Source of the DNA: Pontiella sp.
GTDB taxonomy: Bacteria; Verrucomicrobiota; Kiritimatiellia; Kiritimatiellales; Pontiellaceae
Direction of reading: 5' to 3'
Length of the DNA stretch: 9,606 bases
NCBI GenBank assembly: GCA_029935255.1
Contig: JAOZKS010000084.1
Coordinates: forward strand, 1 to 9,606
Part shown: one piece after another, positions 1 through 6,605 of the stretch
How positions within the stretch are numbered: the first letter of the stretch is position 1
Layout of the letters: each line of letters begins with the position of its first letter
Notes under the pieces: generated by a model
Told to the model about the DNA's origin: nothing
The model's input: only the letters and a program-made list of their open reading frames with translations
Database searches by the model: none
Translations under genes and position numbers: made by a program

Positions 1-1726
1 CCTGCACGCGGCGGAAGTAGCGGCGGGCGTGGCGCGGGTGGATGCCGGACGCGGTGCCCAGCAACAACGAGGTTGATCCGGCAGGCTTGACGCAGGTCAA
101 ACGCGCGGCGGGTTCCGTACCGAGCTTCAAGGAAATCTCGTTGTTCACTTCGATGGCATACTTGGCCATGTTCTTCTGCATCACGGGATCCAATGTAACG
201 GCGGGCGAATCCATCATACCGGTGATCGATACGCCGAGGAGCGCCTCGCGGCGGCAGAGTTCTTCCGTCGTGCTTCCAAGGTATGGAAAGTCGGTATAAC
301 CGGCCTGCAGGGTTCCAATAATGGTGGCCGCGCGCACCGCGATGCGGAAGTCCTCTTCGGAGTGCAACTTTGCCCCGTTGATCTCGGTCAGGTTGCAGAA
401 TTGCCAGCCCGACTCGATCGTTACGTTACCGTCCTTGTCCTTCACTTCCAGATGTGGATTAAGGCCAATTTCACAACAGGGGTTGCACCCATGCGAAAGG
501 TCGTTGGCAAAGTAGAAACCGGGCTCGCCCCACTCCTTCTGCTTCGTGAAGATTCGCAGGAACTGCGCTTTGGAGGTTTCGTTGCGGATGAGTTTTACGG
601 AGTTGTTGGAGCGCCCGCGCTGGGGATTTTCATCGAACCAGTTTCCGCGCTTGGCATTCATCATCTCGCCATCGTCGGCGGAGAAGAGACAGATGGTGGC
701 GCTGCGGCGCACGCCGCCGGCAATCACGGCATCGGCCGCGTGCATCATGATGTCGTAGGCTTCGATCGGCTTGAGTTTTCGGCCTTGTGCGCCCTCGAAA
801 ATATTGCGGGCGCGTTCCAGCGCACGGCGCAGCGGAACATGGCCTGGCGCACGGCCTCCGGAGGTTTTCAAGAAGGCTCCGCGGTGGCGGATTTCTGAAT
901 AGTTGAATTCAACGAGATAGCCTTCCACGTAGCTGAGAACCAGCTCCTGCATGGCATCGGCCCATCCTTCGATGGTGTCGGGAACGGTGAAGTGGCGTAC
1001 GGTGCCTTCGTTGACCGTGGCCGCAAGTGGCGGAAGTTTTTCAACATGTTCGAACTCCACGCTGAAGCCCACGCCTGTGCCGCAGAGCAGAAGAAAGAGT
1101 CCGTCGCGGAAGAATTCAATGCGGTCGCAAATACCGAAGGTGCAGTTGTACATGCGGGCATGGTTTTTTTCGATGGCCACTCCGGCAAACTGCATGGAAC
1201 GCATGGAGGGCAGGCAGCGCTTATCGAGCACTTGTTCGAAGGCCCAGTTAATATCTGCTTCGGCGGTCGGATAGCGGCGCAAGTGCATATCGCGCACACG
1301 GCCAACAGCTTCGGTGTAGGATTCGCGCCGGCCCTGCTCTGGAAGGAAACGGGCATAGCGGCTGACGAGCATATAGTCCTGAATCGCGGAGGCATCGGGA
1401 CGCAGGCGTTGGTTGCGGGCTTTCTTGTGTTCTTCACGGTAGAGAATGTATGCGCGCGCCACATCGTAGAGGCCGGCTCCCATCAGCTGCTGTTCGACGA
1501 GATCCTGGATTTGTTCAACATCCACCTCGTCTTGGCCCCGTTTAGCGTAGCCTTGAATGATATTATCCAGCGAGGCCGTGATGTTGTTGATAATGGTTTT
1601 TAAGTGCGGGGGGACTTCGTCTTCGCTTTTAGTCGCGCTTTGGACCGCCTTTTCGATGGCGGTGTAGATCTTTGTTTCGTCGTATGCAACGCTTGCTGCG
1701 TCTCTCTTTTTTACTTTTATTTCCAT
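1..1726 (-). CDS. nrdJ: Adenosylcobalamin-dependent (class II) ribonucleotide reductase, C-terminus off the left edge
   Basis: This enzyme reduces ribonucleotides to deoxyribonucleotides for DNA synthesis, using a thiyl radical made with adenosylcobalamin. The 575 visible codons are open with no stop; the C-terminal part lies outside the window. Residues about 1-100 form an ATP-cone-like allosteric domain (VAYDETKIYTAIEKAV, then AYILYREEHKKAR). The catalytic barrel follows: MYNCTFG with a likely redox Cys195, CGTGVGFSVEF from 215, SGGRAPG at 289, GGVRRSA at 337, NPCCEIGL at 415-422 with the probable thiyl-radical Cys417 and Glu419, and FCNLTEIN with the partner redox Cys444. The SGGRAPG, GGVRRSA and FCNLTE signatures match monomeric RTPR-type class II enzymes better than class I or III. 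Odd points are the doubled Cys after NP and an extra stretch of about 16 residues between the radical Cys and Cys444. The ATG at 1726 has AGAGG eight bases upstream. Two NrdR boxes lie further upstream. B12 dependence is inferred from family. Confidence 0.93.
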   Translation of the reverse strand, partial: MEIKVKKRDAASVAYDETKIYTAIEKAVQSATKSEDEVPPHLKTIINNITASLDNIIQGYAKRGQDEVDVEQIQDLVEQQLMGAGLYDVARAYILYREEHKKARNQRLRPDASAIQDYMLVSRYARFLPEQGRRESYTEAVGRVRDMHLRRYPTAEADINWAFEQVLDKRCLPSMRSMQFAGVAIEKNHARMYNCTFGICDRIEFFRDGLFLLLCGTGVGFSVEFEHVEKLPPLAATVNEGTVRHFTVPDTIEGWADAMQELVLSYVEGYLVEFNYSEIRHRGAFLKTSGGRAPGHVPLRRALERARNIFEGAQGRKLKPIEAYDIMMHAADAVIAGGVRRSATICLFSADDGEMMNAKRGNWFDENPQRGRSNNSVKLIRNETSKAQFLRIFTKQKEWGEPGFYFANDLSHGCNPCCEIGLNPHLEVKDKDGNVTIESGWQFCNLTEINGAKLHSEEDFRIAVRAATIIGTLQAGYTDFPYLGSTTEELCRREALLGVSITGMMDSPAVTLDPVMQKNMAKYAIEVNNEISLKLGTEPAARLTCVKPAGSTSLLLGTASGIHPRHARRYFRRVQ

Positions 1727-1800
1727 GCCTATACCTCTTTATTAACCGTGATATTGATGTCGCATCTCCGCTGTTACAGGGGAAAGATGTATTGAACAAG

Positions 1801-1816
1801 CCACAATATGTAGTGT
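1801..1816 (-). promoter_or_regulatory. NrdR box (gene-proximal)
   Basis: On the minus strand this reads ACACTACATATTGTGG, which matches 14 of 16 positions of the NrdR consensus acaCwAtATaTwGtgt. NrdR is the ATP/dATP-sensing repressor of ribonucleotide reductase genes. The box lies about 75 bp upstream of the reductase start and exactly 32 bp (start to start) from a second box, the usual three-helical-turn spacing of paired NrdR sites. The match and spacing are seen in the sequence; binding is inferred. Confidence 0.85.
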
Positions 1817-1829
1817 TCCCCCTAAAACA

Positions 1830-1858
1830 AACGTACAATATATAGTTAATTTTGCCAA
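1830..1858 (-). promoter_or_regulatory. Candidate promoter of the ribonucleotide reductase
   Basis: The minus strand has TTGGCA (1858-1853), a 17-base spacer, and TACGTT (1835-1830). The -35 match is fair and the -10 match is poor (3 of 6). The stretch TACGTTTG with an upstream TTG also resembles the Bacteroidetes TAnnTTTG promoter type. The main support is position: it overlaps the distal NrdR box in the short gap before the gene. Confidence 0.35.
1833..1848 (-). promoter_or_regulatory. NrdR box (gene-distal)
   Basis: On the minus strand this reads TAACTATATATTGTAC. The central ten positions CTATATATTG fit the NrdR consensus fully, and the outer bases are weaker (about 12 of 16 overall). 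It is the partner of the box at 1801-1816 at 32-bp periodicity. It overlaps the spacer and -10 region of the best promoter candidate for the reductase, so NrdR bound here would block transcription. Confidence 0.8.
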
Positions 1859-1898
1859 TGGTAGGAAAAAATGAAAAAAACAATTTCCGGAGCGAAAA

Positions 1899-3644
1899 CT
1901 ATAGGTTTTGCTGATATTTCAGCCGTTCGATCTGCTTCATCACCTTCGCGGCTTCCTTCGTGTCGCTATCATTCATGTATACTGCATGTAGGGATTTGAG
2001 CAGTCCCTGCTCATAGCCTGGTGGAAAGTTGTTTTCCTCCAGCAGACCCTCGATATAGCCCTCCATAAACTTAGCTGCTTCGTGCGTTTGCCCCGACTTT
2101 TCGGTCAACTTGATATAGCTCCGCACCAGTGAAAACACCTTGTTTCCGCCCGTTTTATGATCATCCAGCAATTGTTCCAACTCTTTGCGGGCTTTTTTCA
2201 TATCGCCGGTTGCGGCAATCCGCTCAATCCGCTCCTCCTCGAATGAGCGCTTCAGGTCATCGCGGCCGTCATCCACACCGGCATTCAAGCTGCGCATCAA
2301 ACGATTCGCGTCCTCATCCCGACCTGCTTTGCGTAAAAGCGTTTCAATCTCCTTGGCCGATTGGGTCAGAATGTCTGGGTATTTTCGAAAAGCGTCTCTC
2401 TTCTCGCCAAACAATTCCATCAATCCGTCAAGATCATTCCGTTCAATGAGCAACTGCTGCTCGATCTTCCAGGGGCGCAAGTGACGCTTCACCAACTGCC
2501 GCGCCTGTCGCGCACAGCGCAAGACATTTTCAGGATCGGTTCCAACCAACGCCTCGGCGATCACGGTATAGGCGCTGGCCTGCACAAAGGCGGCGGAGTG
2601 CAGTGACCGCTCGCAGGCATATTCCACGTCGTGGTCGGTCATGGTTCGCCGCGTTTGCGGATTGACGGCATAGCCCGTTGTGTATTCCGAATCCTTGTAG
2701 CGCCCCACATCCAGCAACCAGTCCCCCGGTGCCTTCATGTAGCCGAACCAGGCATGGTTGGCACTCTTTCCCGAGCCATGGAAGTAGATGGAGGGGATCC
2801 CGTGCGCACGAGCGGTCAGCACCGCATAGTAGGCTTGGTCAACACAGATCCCTCCCTGATGCTGAATCTTTTGGAGGGTATAGAGGCCGTTGTCCCAGGC
2901 GTAGCGCGATGAGTCCAGCCGGGCATGGTCATATTCGATATCGCTATACTTCTCGCCCCACCCCGAGAGCGACCCATCGACATGCTGACTTGCCCATTCC
3001 AGTTCGCTAAGAGGCACCGGCGTATGCACCACAAACACCAACTCCGCCGCACCGAGTTTATTTAAATCAAACTTTGCTTCTCTACTGGCGTAGAGTGCCT
3101 TGAAATAGTCGTAGCGCTCTATCACATTGTTGTTGTAGGACAATGTTTCCTTCCCCATTTGTCCGTGCATCGGCGATCTTCCCGGGCGATCCAGCACCAC
3201 GGCAAGAGCGAGGATCAGTTCATAATATTCATCGCTCCCCTCCGGATCGTATGCGTGCAGTTGATCGATAATCTTTAAGCAGGGTCCGATTTTATCACGT
3301 GGATCAAGCGTATCAATGAACAGGTGAAGGCGCTTGCCCGATCCAAGAATCCATTCGGAAGCCGCATCCGACGGGTGCACTTTTTGGGACAGTTGCATAA
3401 AGCGTACGCATTCCGCCGCAACCGCCAAACTCCCGAGTTCCCGCGTCGAAACCCGCGACACCTCGCCCAGTCGACGGCTGATATATCCTGTGATTTCCCC
3501 GACTCCTTCGGTTTGGTTTCTCTCCAAAATATAATCGAGCGTCGCCCTCCGGATTTGTTCAGATGAGGGCTCCGCATAGGCCCCCACCCCCATCAGGAAA
3601 ACTCCCAGAACCCATTTTTTCATCTTCTTCCGCTCAAACATCAT
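1899..3644 (-). CDS. Exported transglutaminase-like protein with helical C-terminal half
   Basis: The N-terminus is a typical Sec signal peptide: a basic start, a hydrophobic run WVLGVFLMGVG, and a likely cut after AYA near residue 24, so the protein is probably periplasmic or secreted. Residues about 200-330 form a transglutaminase-like papain-fold domain with an intact triad: Cys267 in GGICVDQAYY, His297 in ANHAWFGY and Asp312 in LLDVGRY. Bacterial members of this superfamily are mostly proteases or peptide-modifying enzymes, and the substrate here is unknown. Residues about 350-581 are charged and helical, resembling degenerate TPR repeats that could bind a partner. Three ATGs are possible. 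The first (3644) and second (3641) lie at or next to GGCGGA. The third (3623) follows GGAAGAAG directly and would give MKKWVLG, a cleaner signal peptide and perhaps the true start (574 residues). It is divergent from the gene at 3721. I do not recognise a named gene. Confidence 0.85.
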   Translation of the reverse strand: MMFERKKMKKWVLGVFLMGVGAYAEPSSEQIRRATLDYILERNQTEGVGEITGYISRRLGEVSRVSTRELGSLAVAAECVRFMQLSQKVHPSDAASEWILGSGKRLHLFIDTLDPRDKIGPCLKIIDQLHAYDPEGSDEYYELILALAVVLDRPGRSPMHGQMGKETLSYNNNVIERYDYFKALYASREAKFDLNKLGAAELVFVVHTPVPLSELEWASQHVDGSLSGWGEKYSDIEYDHARLDSSRYAWDNGLYTLQKIQHQGGICVDQAYYAVLTARAHGIPSIYFHGSGKSANHAWFGYMKAPGDWLLDVGRYKDSEYTTGYAVNPQTRRTMTDHDVEYACERSLHSAAFVQASAYTVIAEALVGTDPENVLRCARQARQLVKRHLRPWKIEQQLLIERNDLDGLMELFGEKRDAFRKYPDILTQSAKEIETLLRKAGRDEDANRLMRSLNAGVDDGRDDLKRSFEEERIERIAATGDMKKARKELEQLLDDHKTGGNKVFSLVRSYIKLTEKSGQTHEAAKFMEGYIEGLLEENNFPPGYEQGLLKSLHAVYMNDSDTKEAAKVMKQIERLKYQQNL

Positions 3645-3720
3645 TCCGCCTATCCCCGTAAAAAATATTCAGTCATTCGAGGTTCTACTCCGCGAACCAA
3701 CGCGCTACCTTATACGGGTT

Positions 3721-4722
3721 ATGAATAAAATATTCAGTCCTTTTCCAGTCACCATGTTGGCCCGCCTCCCCACCCCCATCCGCCCACTCGGCTCCATCGG
3801 CGAGAGTATATTCATGAAACAGGACAACCTGACCGGCCCGATCTACGGTGGAAACAAGATCCGCAAACTCGACTTCCTGCTCGGCGCGGCCTTGAACGAG
3901 GGGCAAAAAAGCATCATCACCTATGGTGCGGTCGGCTCCAACCATGCGCTGGCCACCGCCGTATGCTGCCGACAACTTGGACTCCGCGCCATCTCCATCC
4001 TTGCGCCACAGCAAACCAGCCCCCACGTCCGCAAAAACATCCTGATGCAGCATGCCGTCGGCGCTGAACTACATCTCTGCACCAGCTATATGGAATTCCC
4101 CGCCCTCACTCAGCAACTCTCCGACCGATGTCTTTCCGAGGATGGCCGCGAACCGTATATCATTCCCACAGGCGGAACCAACGTCACAGGCGCACTTGGA
4201 TTTGTTGAAGCCGCATTCGAGTTGTCCGAGCAGATGGAGCCCGACGTGATCTACCTGCCCATGGGCACCGGCGGAACGCTCGCCGGATTGCTCGTCGGCC
4301 TCAAACTCGCTGGCTTGAAAACCCGGGTTGAATCAGTCCGCGTCGTTGATCCCTCGTTTCGCAACGCAACCCACATTAAGAACCTTTGCCGCGAGATTTG
4401 TGACAAGCTGGGGGTTGATTTGGAAATCGGTGATGGCGACATCATGATCCGTGATGAATTCTACGGCGAAGACTACGGCATTCCGACCCCCGCCGGGTGC
4501 GAGGCCGTTGGAACCTTCCAGACCCAGGAAAACGTGCTTCTGGAAAATACCTACACGGGGAAAACCGCCGCCGCCCTGCTCCACGACCTGCGCGATGGAC
4601 GGCTTGACGGCCAAACCGTCCTCTACTGGAACACGCTTAATTCTCGCGACTTCTCTTCCGAAATTAAAGACCTCGATCCCCACACCCTGCCCCGCGAATT
4701 CCACGCCTACTTTGAATCATGA
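3721..4722 (+). CDS. PLP-dependent enzyme, ACC deaminase/D-cysteine desulfhydrase family
   Basis: This is a full-length (333-residue) fold-type II PLP enzyme of the family that includes D-cysteine desulfhydrase (D-cysteine to pyruvate, H2S and ammonia) and 1-aminocyclopropane-1-carboxylate deaminase. The PLP lysine is Lys46 in YGGNKIRKL. GSNHALATAV (72-81) is the substrate and catalytic loop, and MGTGGTLAGL (181-190) is the phosphate-binding loop. YGIPTPAGCEAVG (252-264) and TYTGKTAAALL (277-287) match the C-terminal family signatures. Which substrate it uses cannot be read from sequence; D-cysteine or a related D-amino acid is the default guess. No strong Shine-Dalgarno site precedes the ATG, and Met12 at 3754 is an alternative start. 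Its stop overlaps the start of the glycosyltransferase (ATGA at 4719-4722), so the two are probably co-transcribed and translationally coupled, although their functions have no obvious link. Confidence 0.88.
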   Translation: MNKIFSPFPVTMLARLPTPIRPLGSIGESIFMKQDNLTGPIYGGNKIRKLDFLLGAALNEGQKSIITYGAVGSNHALATAVCCRQLGLRAISILAPQQTSPHVRKNILMQHAVGAELHLCTSYMEFPALTQQLSDRCLSEDGREPYIIPTGGTNVTGALGFVEAAFELSEQMEPDVIYLPMGTGGTLAGLLVGLKLAGLKTRVESVRVVDPSFRNATHIKNLCREICDKLGVDLEIGDGDIMIRDEFYGEDYGIPTPAGCEAVGTFQTQENVLLENTYTGKTAAALLHDLRDGRLDGQTVLYWNTLNSRDFSSEIKDLDPHTLPREFHAYFES

Positions 4723-5708
4723 AAGTTTCCGTCGTCATGCCGGTCTACAATGCCGAAGCCAGTGTGCTCCATGCACTGGAAAGCCTTCGAGCACAAACCT
4801 TCCGGCCACTGGAAATCATTGTCGTGAATGATGGATCGACCGATGGCACATTGGAACTCCTTCACCAGCAAAAAGGCATCAAGCTGCTGGACCACTCCCA
4901 CCGGGGCATCGCCCCTGCGCTCAATGACGGGCTCGCTGCGGCCAACGGGGAATATATCGCCCGCATGGATGCCGACGACCTCTGCCACCCCGATCGCATT
5001 GAAAAACAGGTGTCGTTTTTGAATGCATTTCCAGCAATCGGAATCGTCGGGTGCCGTGTTGGCTTTGGCGGCGACCGGGAAAAGCAGGCCGGCTACGCCG
5101 TTTACGTGGATTGGATCAACTCCCTGATTGATCCGGAGGAGATCGCGCTCAACCGCTTTGTCGAATCCCCCTTCGTCCACCCCTCGGTCATGTTCCGGCG
5201 AGAGCTGTTCGAGGACTACGGAGCCTATCGCGACGGTTCGTTTCCCGAAGACTATGAACTCTGGTTGCGGTGGATGGCCAACGGAGTGAAGGCGGGCAAA
5301 GTGGATGAAGAACTCGTCACATGGAACGATCCGCCCCATCGCCTATCGCGCACGGATGACCGCTACAGCATCGATGCCTTCTACGCCACCAAAGCCGAAT
5401 ACCTTTTCCAATGGTTGAAAAAACATAACCCCCACCATCCCGAAGTCATCGTTTGGGGAGCCGGAAGAGTAACCCGAAAACGCGCCGCCATCCTTGAAAA
5501 CCATGGATTGAAAATTACGCACTACATCGACCTCAAACCCCGCACGCTCAACTGCGGCACGCCCGTTATCCAGCCCGACGCCCTCCCCGATCCCGACACC
5601 TGCTTCATTCTTCCCATGGTGGGGAAACGCGGCGCGCGCGAAAAAATCCGCGCCTTCCTGAAAAAGCGCGGATTTACCGAAGGGGTGAACTGTATCTTCG
5701 CGGCCTAA
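4719..5708 (+). CDS. Family 2 glycosyltransferase with extra C-terminal Rossmann-like domain
   Basis: Residues 1 to about 220 are a GT-A fold family 2 glycosyltransferase. They have VSVVMPVYNAE at the N-terminus, VVNDGSTDGT (35-44) for nucleotide binding, MDADD (83-87) as the metal-binding DXD motif, SPFVHPSVMFRR (150-161), and FPEDYELWLRW (175-185) carrying the likely catalytic acid region. No membrane segment is visible, so it probably acts in the cytoplasm or at the inner membrane face on cell-surface glycan precursors. Donor and acceptor are unknown. Residues about 240-329 add a second module, opening with VIVWGAGRVTRKRA (a glycine-rich Rossmann-type turn) and ending KKRGFTEGVNCIFAA. It resembles nucleotide- or SAM-binding tails seen on some sugar-modifying enzymes. 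The start overlaps the upstream stop by four bases. Its TAA is two bases from the stop of the convergent gene, leaving no room for a separate terminator. Confidence 0.9.
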   Translation: MKVSVVMPVYNAEASVLHALESLRAQTFRPLEIIVVNDGSTDGTLELLHQQKGIKLLDHSHRGIAPALNDGLAAANGEYIARMDADDLCHPDRIEKQVSFLNAFPAIGIVGCRVGFGGDREKQAGYAVYVDWINSLIDPEEIALNRFVESPFVHPSVMFRRELFEDYGAYRDGSFPEDYELWLRWMANGVKAGKVDEELVTWNDPPHRLSRTDDRYSIDAFYATKAEYLFQWLKKHNPHHPEVIVWGAGRVTRKRAAILENHGLKITHYIDLKPRTLNCGTPVIQPDALPDPDTCFILPMVGKRGAREKIRAFLKKRGFTEGVNCIFAA

Positions 5709-5710
5709 CC

Positions 5711-6505
5711 CTACACCAGCGCGCGAATTTCGCTCATCACGTCTTTGTGGCTCTTACTGGAACAGTCGATCACGATGTCCGCATATTTCACGTAGAGCGG
5801 ATGGCGCTCGGCATATAGATCTCCCATGGTCATGCCCTCCTCGATCACCACTCCGCGCTCGTTGATGCAACCAATACGCGCCATGGTTTCATCCAGAGGA
5901 ATATCCAAAAAGATTACCTGGCCCACGCTCTTCAGGTGTTGCATCGCCGCCTCGAAATACACCACGCTTCCGCCCGTGGCAATCACACAATTCGCACAGA
6001 CCAGCGACTCTGCAACATCGCACTCGAGCGCGCGATAGGCTTCCATTCCATTGCTGTCCTGAAACGCCTGCATACTCTCGCCAATCCGGGCCTGCACCAA
6101 CAGGTCGGTATCGATGAACCCCATCGACAACCATTTCGCCAGCATCACGCCGACCGTACTCTTTCCGCTCCCCGGCATCCCGATCAACACCATGTTCGAT
6201 TTTTCCAAGTGGCTATGGTCGTCATAATCCACCACCGCCCGTTCGCAAACCAGCGGCTTCACAAATTCAACCACCTTTAAATGCGCTGGATGCGCAGCGT
6301 AGATTTTTAAATCTTCCAGATTATGGAACTCGGTATGGAGCGCCATATCCATCGAGGCCTCCTTGCAGGAAAGATCCAGACCGACCTCGATCTCCGTCAA
6401 CGCCGGAATGGCACCTTTCAGCGCCATCAGCTGTCGCTTCATCTCCAGCTTATCCGCCTCGGCCACTTCGTCCTTAAACTTCCACATTACAATATGCTTA
6501 ATCAT
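5711..6505 (-). CDS. Fusion of a Dabb (stress-responsive alpha-beta barrel) domain with a shikimate kinase
   Basis: Residues about 1-97 are a Dabb domain: MIKHIVMWKFKDE, then HTEFHNLEDLKIYAAHPAH and VVDYD, a dimeric alpha-beta barrel usually found alone at about 100 residues. Residues about 103-264 are a shikimate kinase-type P-loop enzyme (ATP-dependent 3-phosphorylation of shikimate in the chorismate pathway). They carry Walker A GMPGSGKST (109-117), FIDTD (130-134), EAYRALE (155-161) with the shikimate-binding arginine position, ATGGSVV (176-182), RGVV (217-220, lid), and ERHPLYVKYADI near 233. All main substrate contacts appear present. The ATG at 6505 has AAAGGA eight bases upstream, and the reading frame is continuous through the junction. 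It sits about 100 bp behind the ABC-F gene on the same strand and may share its transcript. Related P-loop kinases with other substrates are not excluded. Confidence 0.88.
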   Translation of the reverse strand: MIKHIVMWKFKDEVAEADKLEMKRQLMALKGAIPALTEIEVGLDLSCKEASMDMALHTEFHNLEDLKIYAAHPAHLKVVEFVKPLVCERAVVDYDDHSHLEKSNMVLIGMPGSGKSTVGVMLAKWLSMGFIDTDLLVQARIGESMQAFQDSNGMEAYRALECDVAESLVCANCVIATGGSVVYFEAAMQHLKSVGQVIFLDIPLDETMARIGCINERGVVIEEGMTMGDLYAERHPLYVKYADIVIDCSSKSHKDVMSEIRALV

Positions 6506-6545
6506 TTAATTGTCCTTTCTTCAATGGAGCGGGAGTTTAAACATC

Positions 6546-6561
6546 AAGACACGAATGTCTC
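6546..6561 (-). terminator. Short hairpin between ABC-F and the kinase fusion gene
   Basis: The minus strand reads GAGACA-TTCG-TGTCTT, a six-pair stem closed by a stable UUCG-type tetraloop. No T-run follows, so it is not a standard intrinsic terminator. It could be an RNA processing or stabilising hairpin, or a weak terminator in the 100-bp gap. Confidence 0.3.
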
Positions 6562-6605
6562 AAAGGCTAATTGAAACAACCTTTGCGCTCTTTCAGCCCT
6601 CGGAT

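Noticed and set aside
868..1464. A 198-codon minus-strand frame within the reductase gene.
   Set aside because: It is out of frame with the reductase, rich in Ala, Pro, Cys and Ser as shifted frames often are, and has no motif.
992..1603. A 203-codon open frame on the plus strand opposite the ribonucleotide reductase.
   Set aside because: It is the antisense shadow of a strongly conserved coding region; its protein shows no recognisable domain and the minus-strand frame carries all family motifs.
1727..1898. A cobalamin riboswitch upstream of the B12-dependent reductase.
   Set aside because: The 172-bp gap is too short and I see no B12-box-like motif; the NrdR boxes explain the regulatory content.
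3685..4053. A 122-codon minus-strand frame opposite the PLP enzyme.
   Set aside because: It overlaps the conserved N-terminal half of the PLP enzyme in antisense and shows no recognisable features.
4707..5339. A 210-codon minus-strand frame opposite the glycosyltransferase.
   Set aside because: The plus-strand frame has clear family 2 glycosyltransferase motifs; the reverse frame has no domain and no ribosome-binding site.
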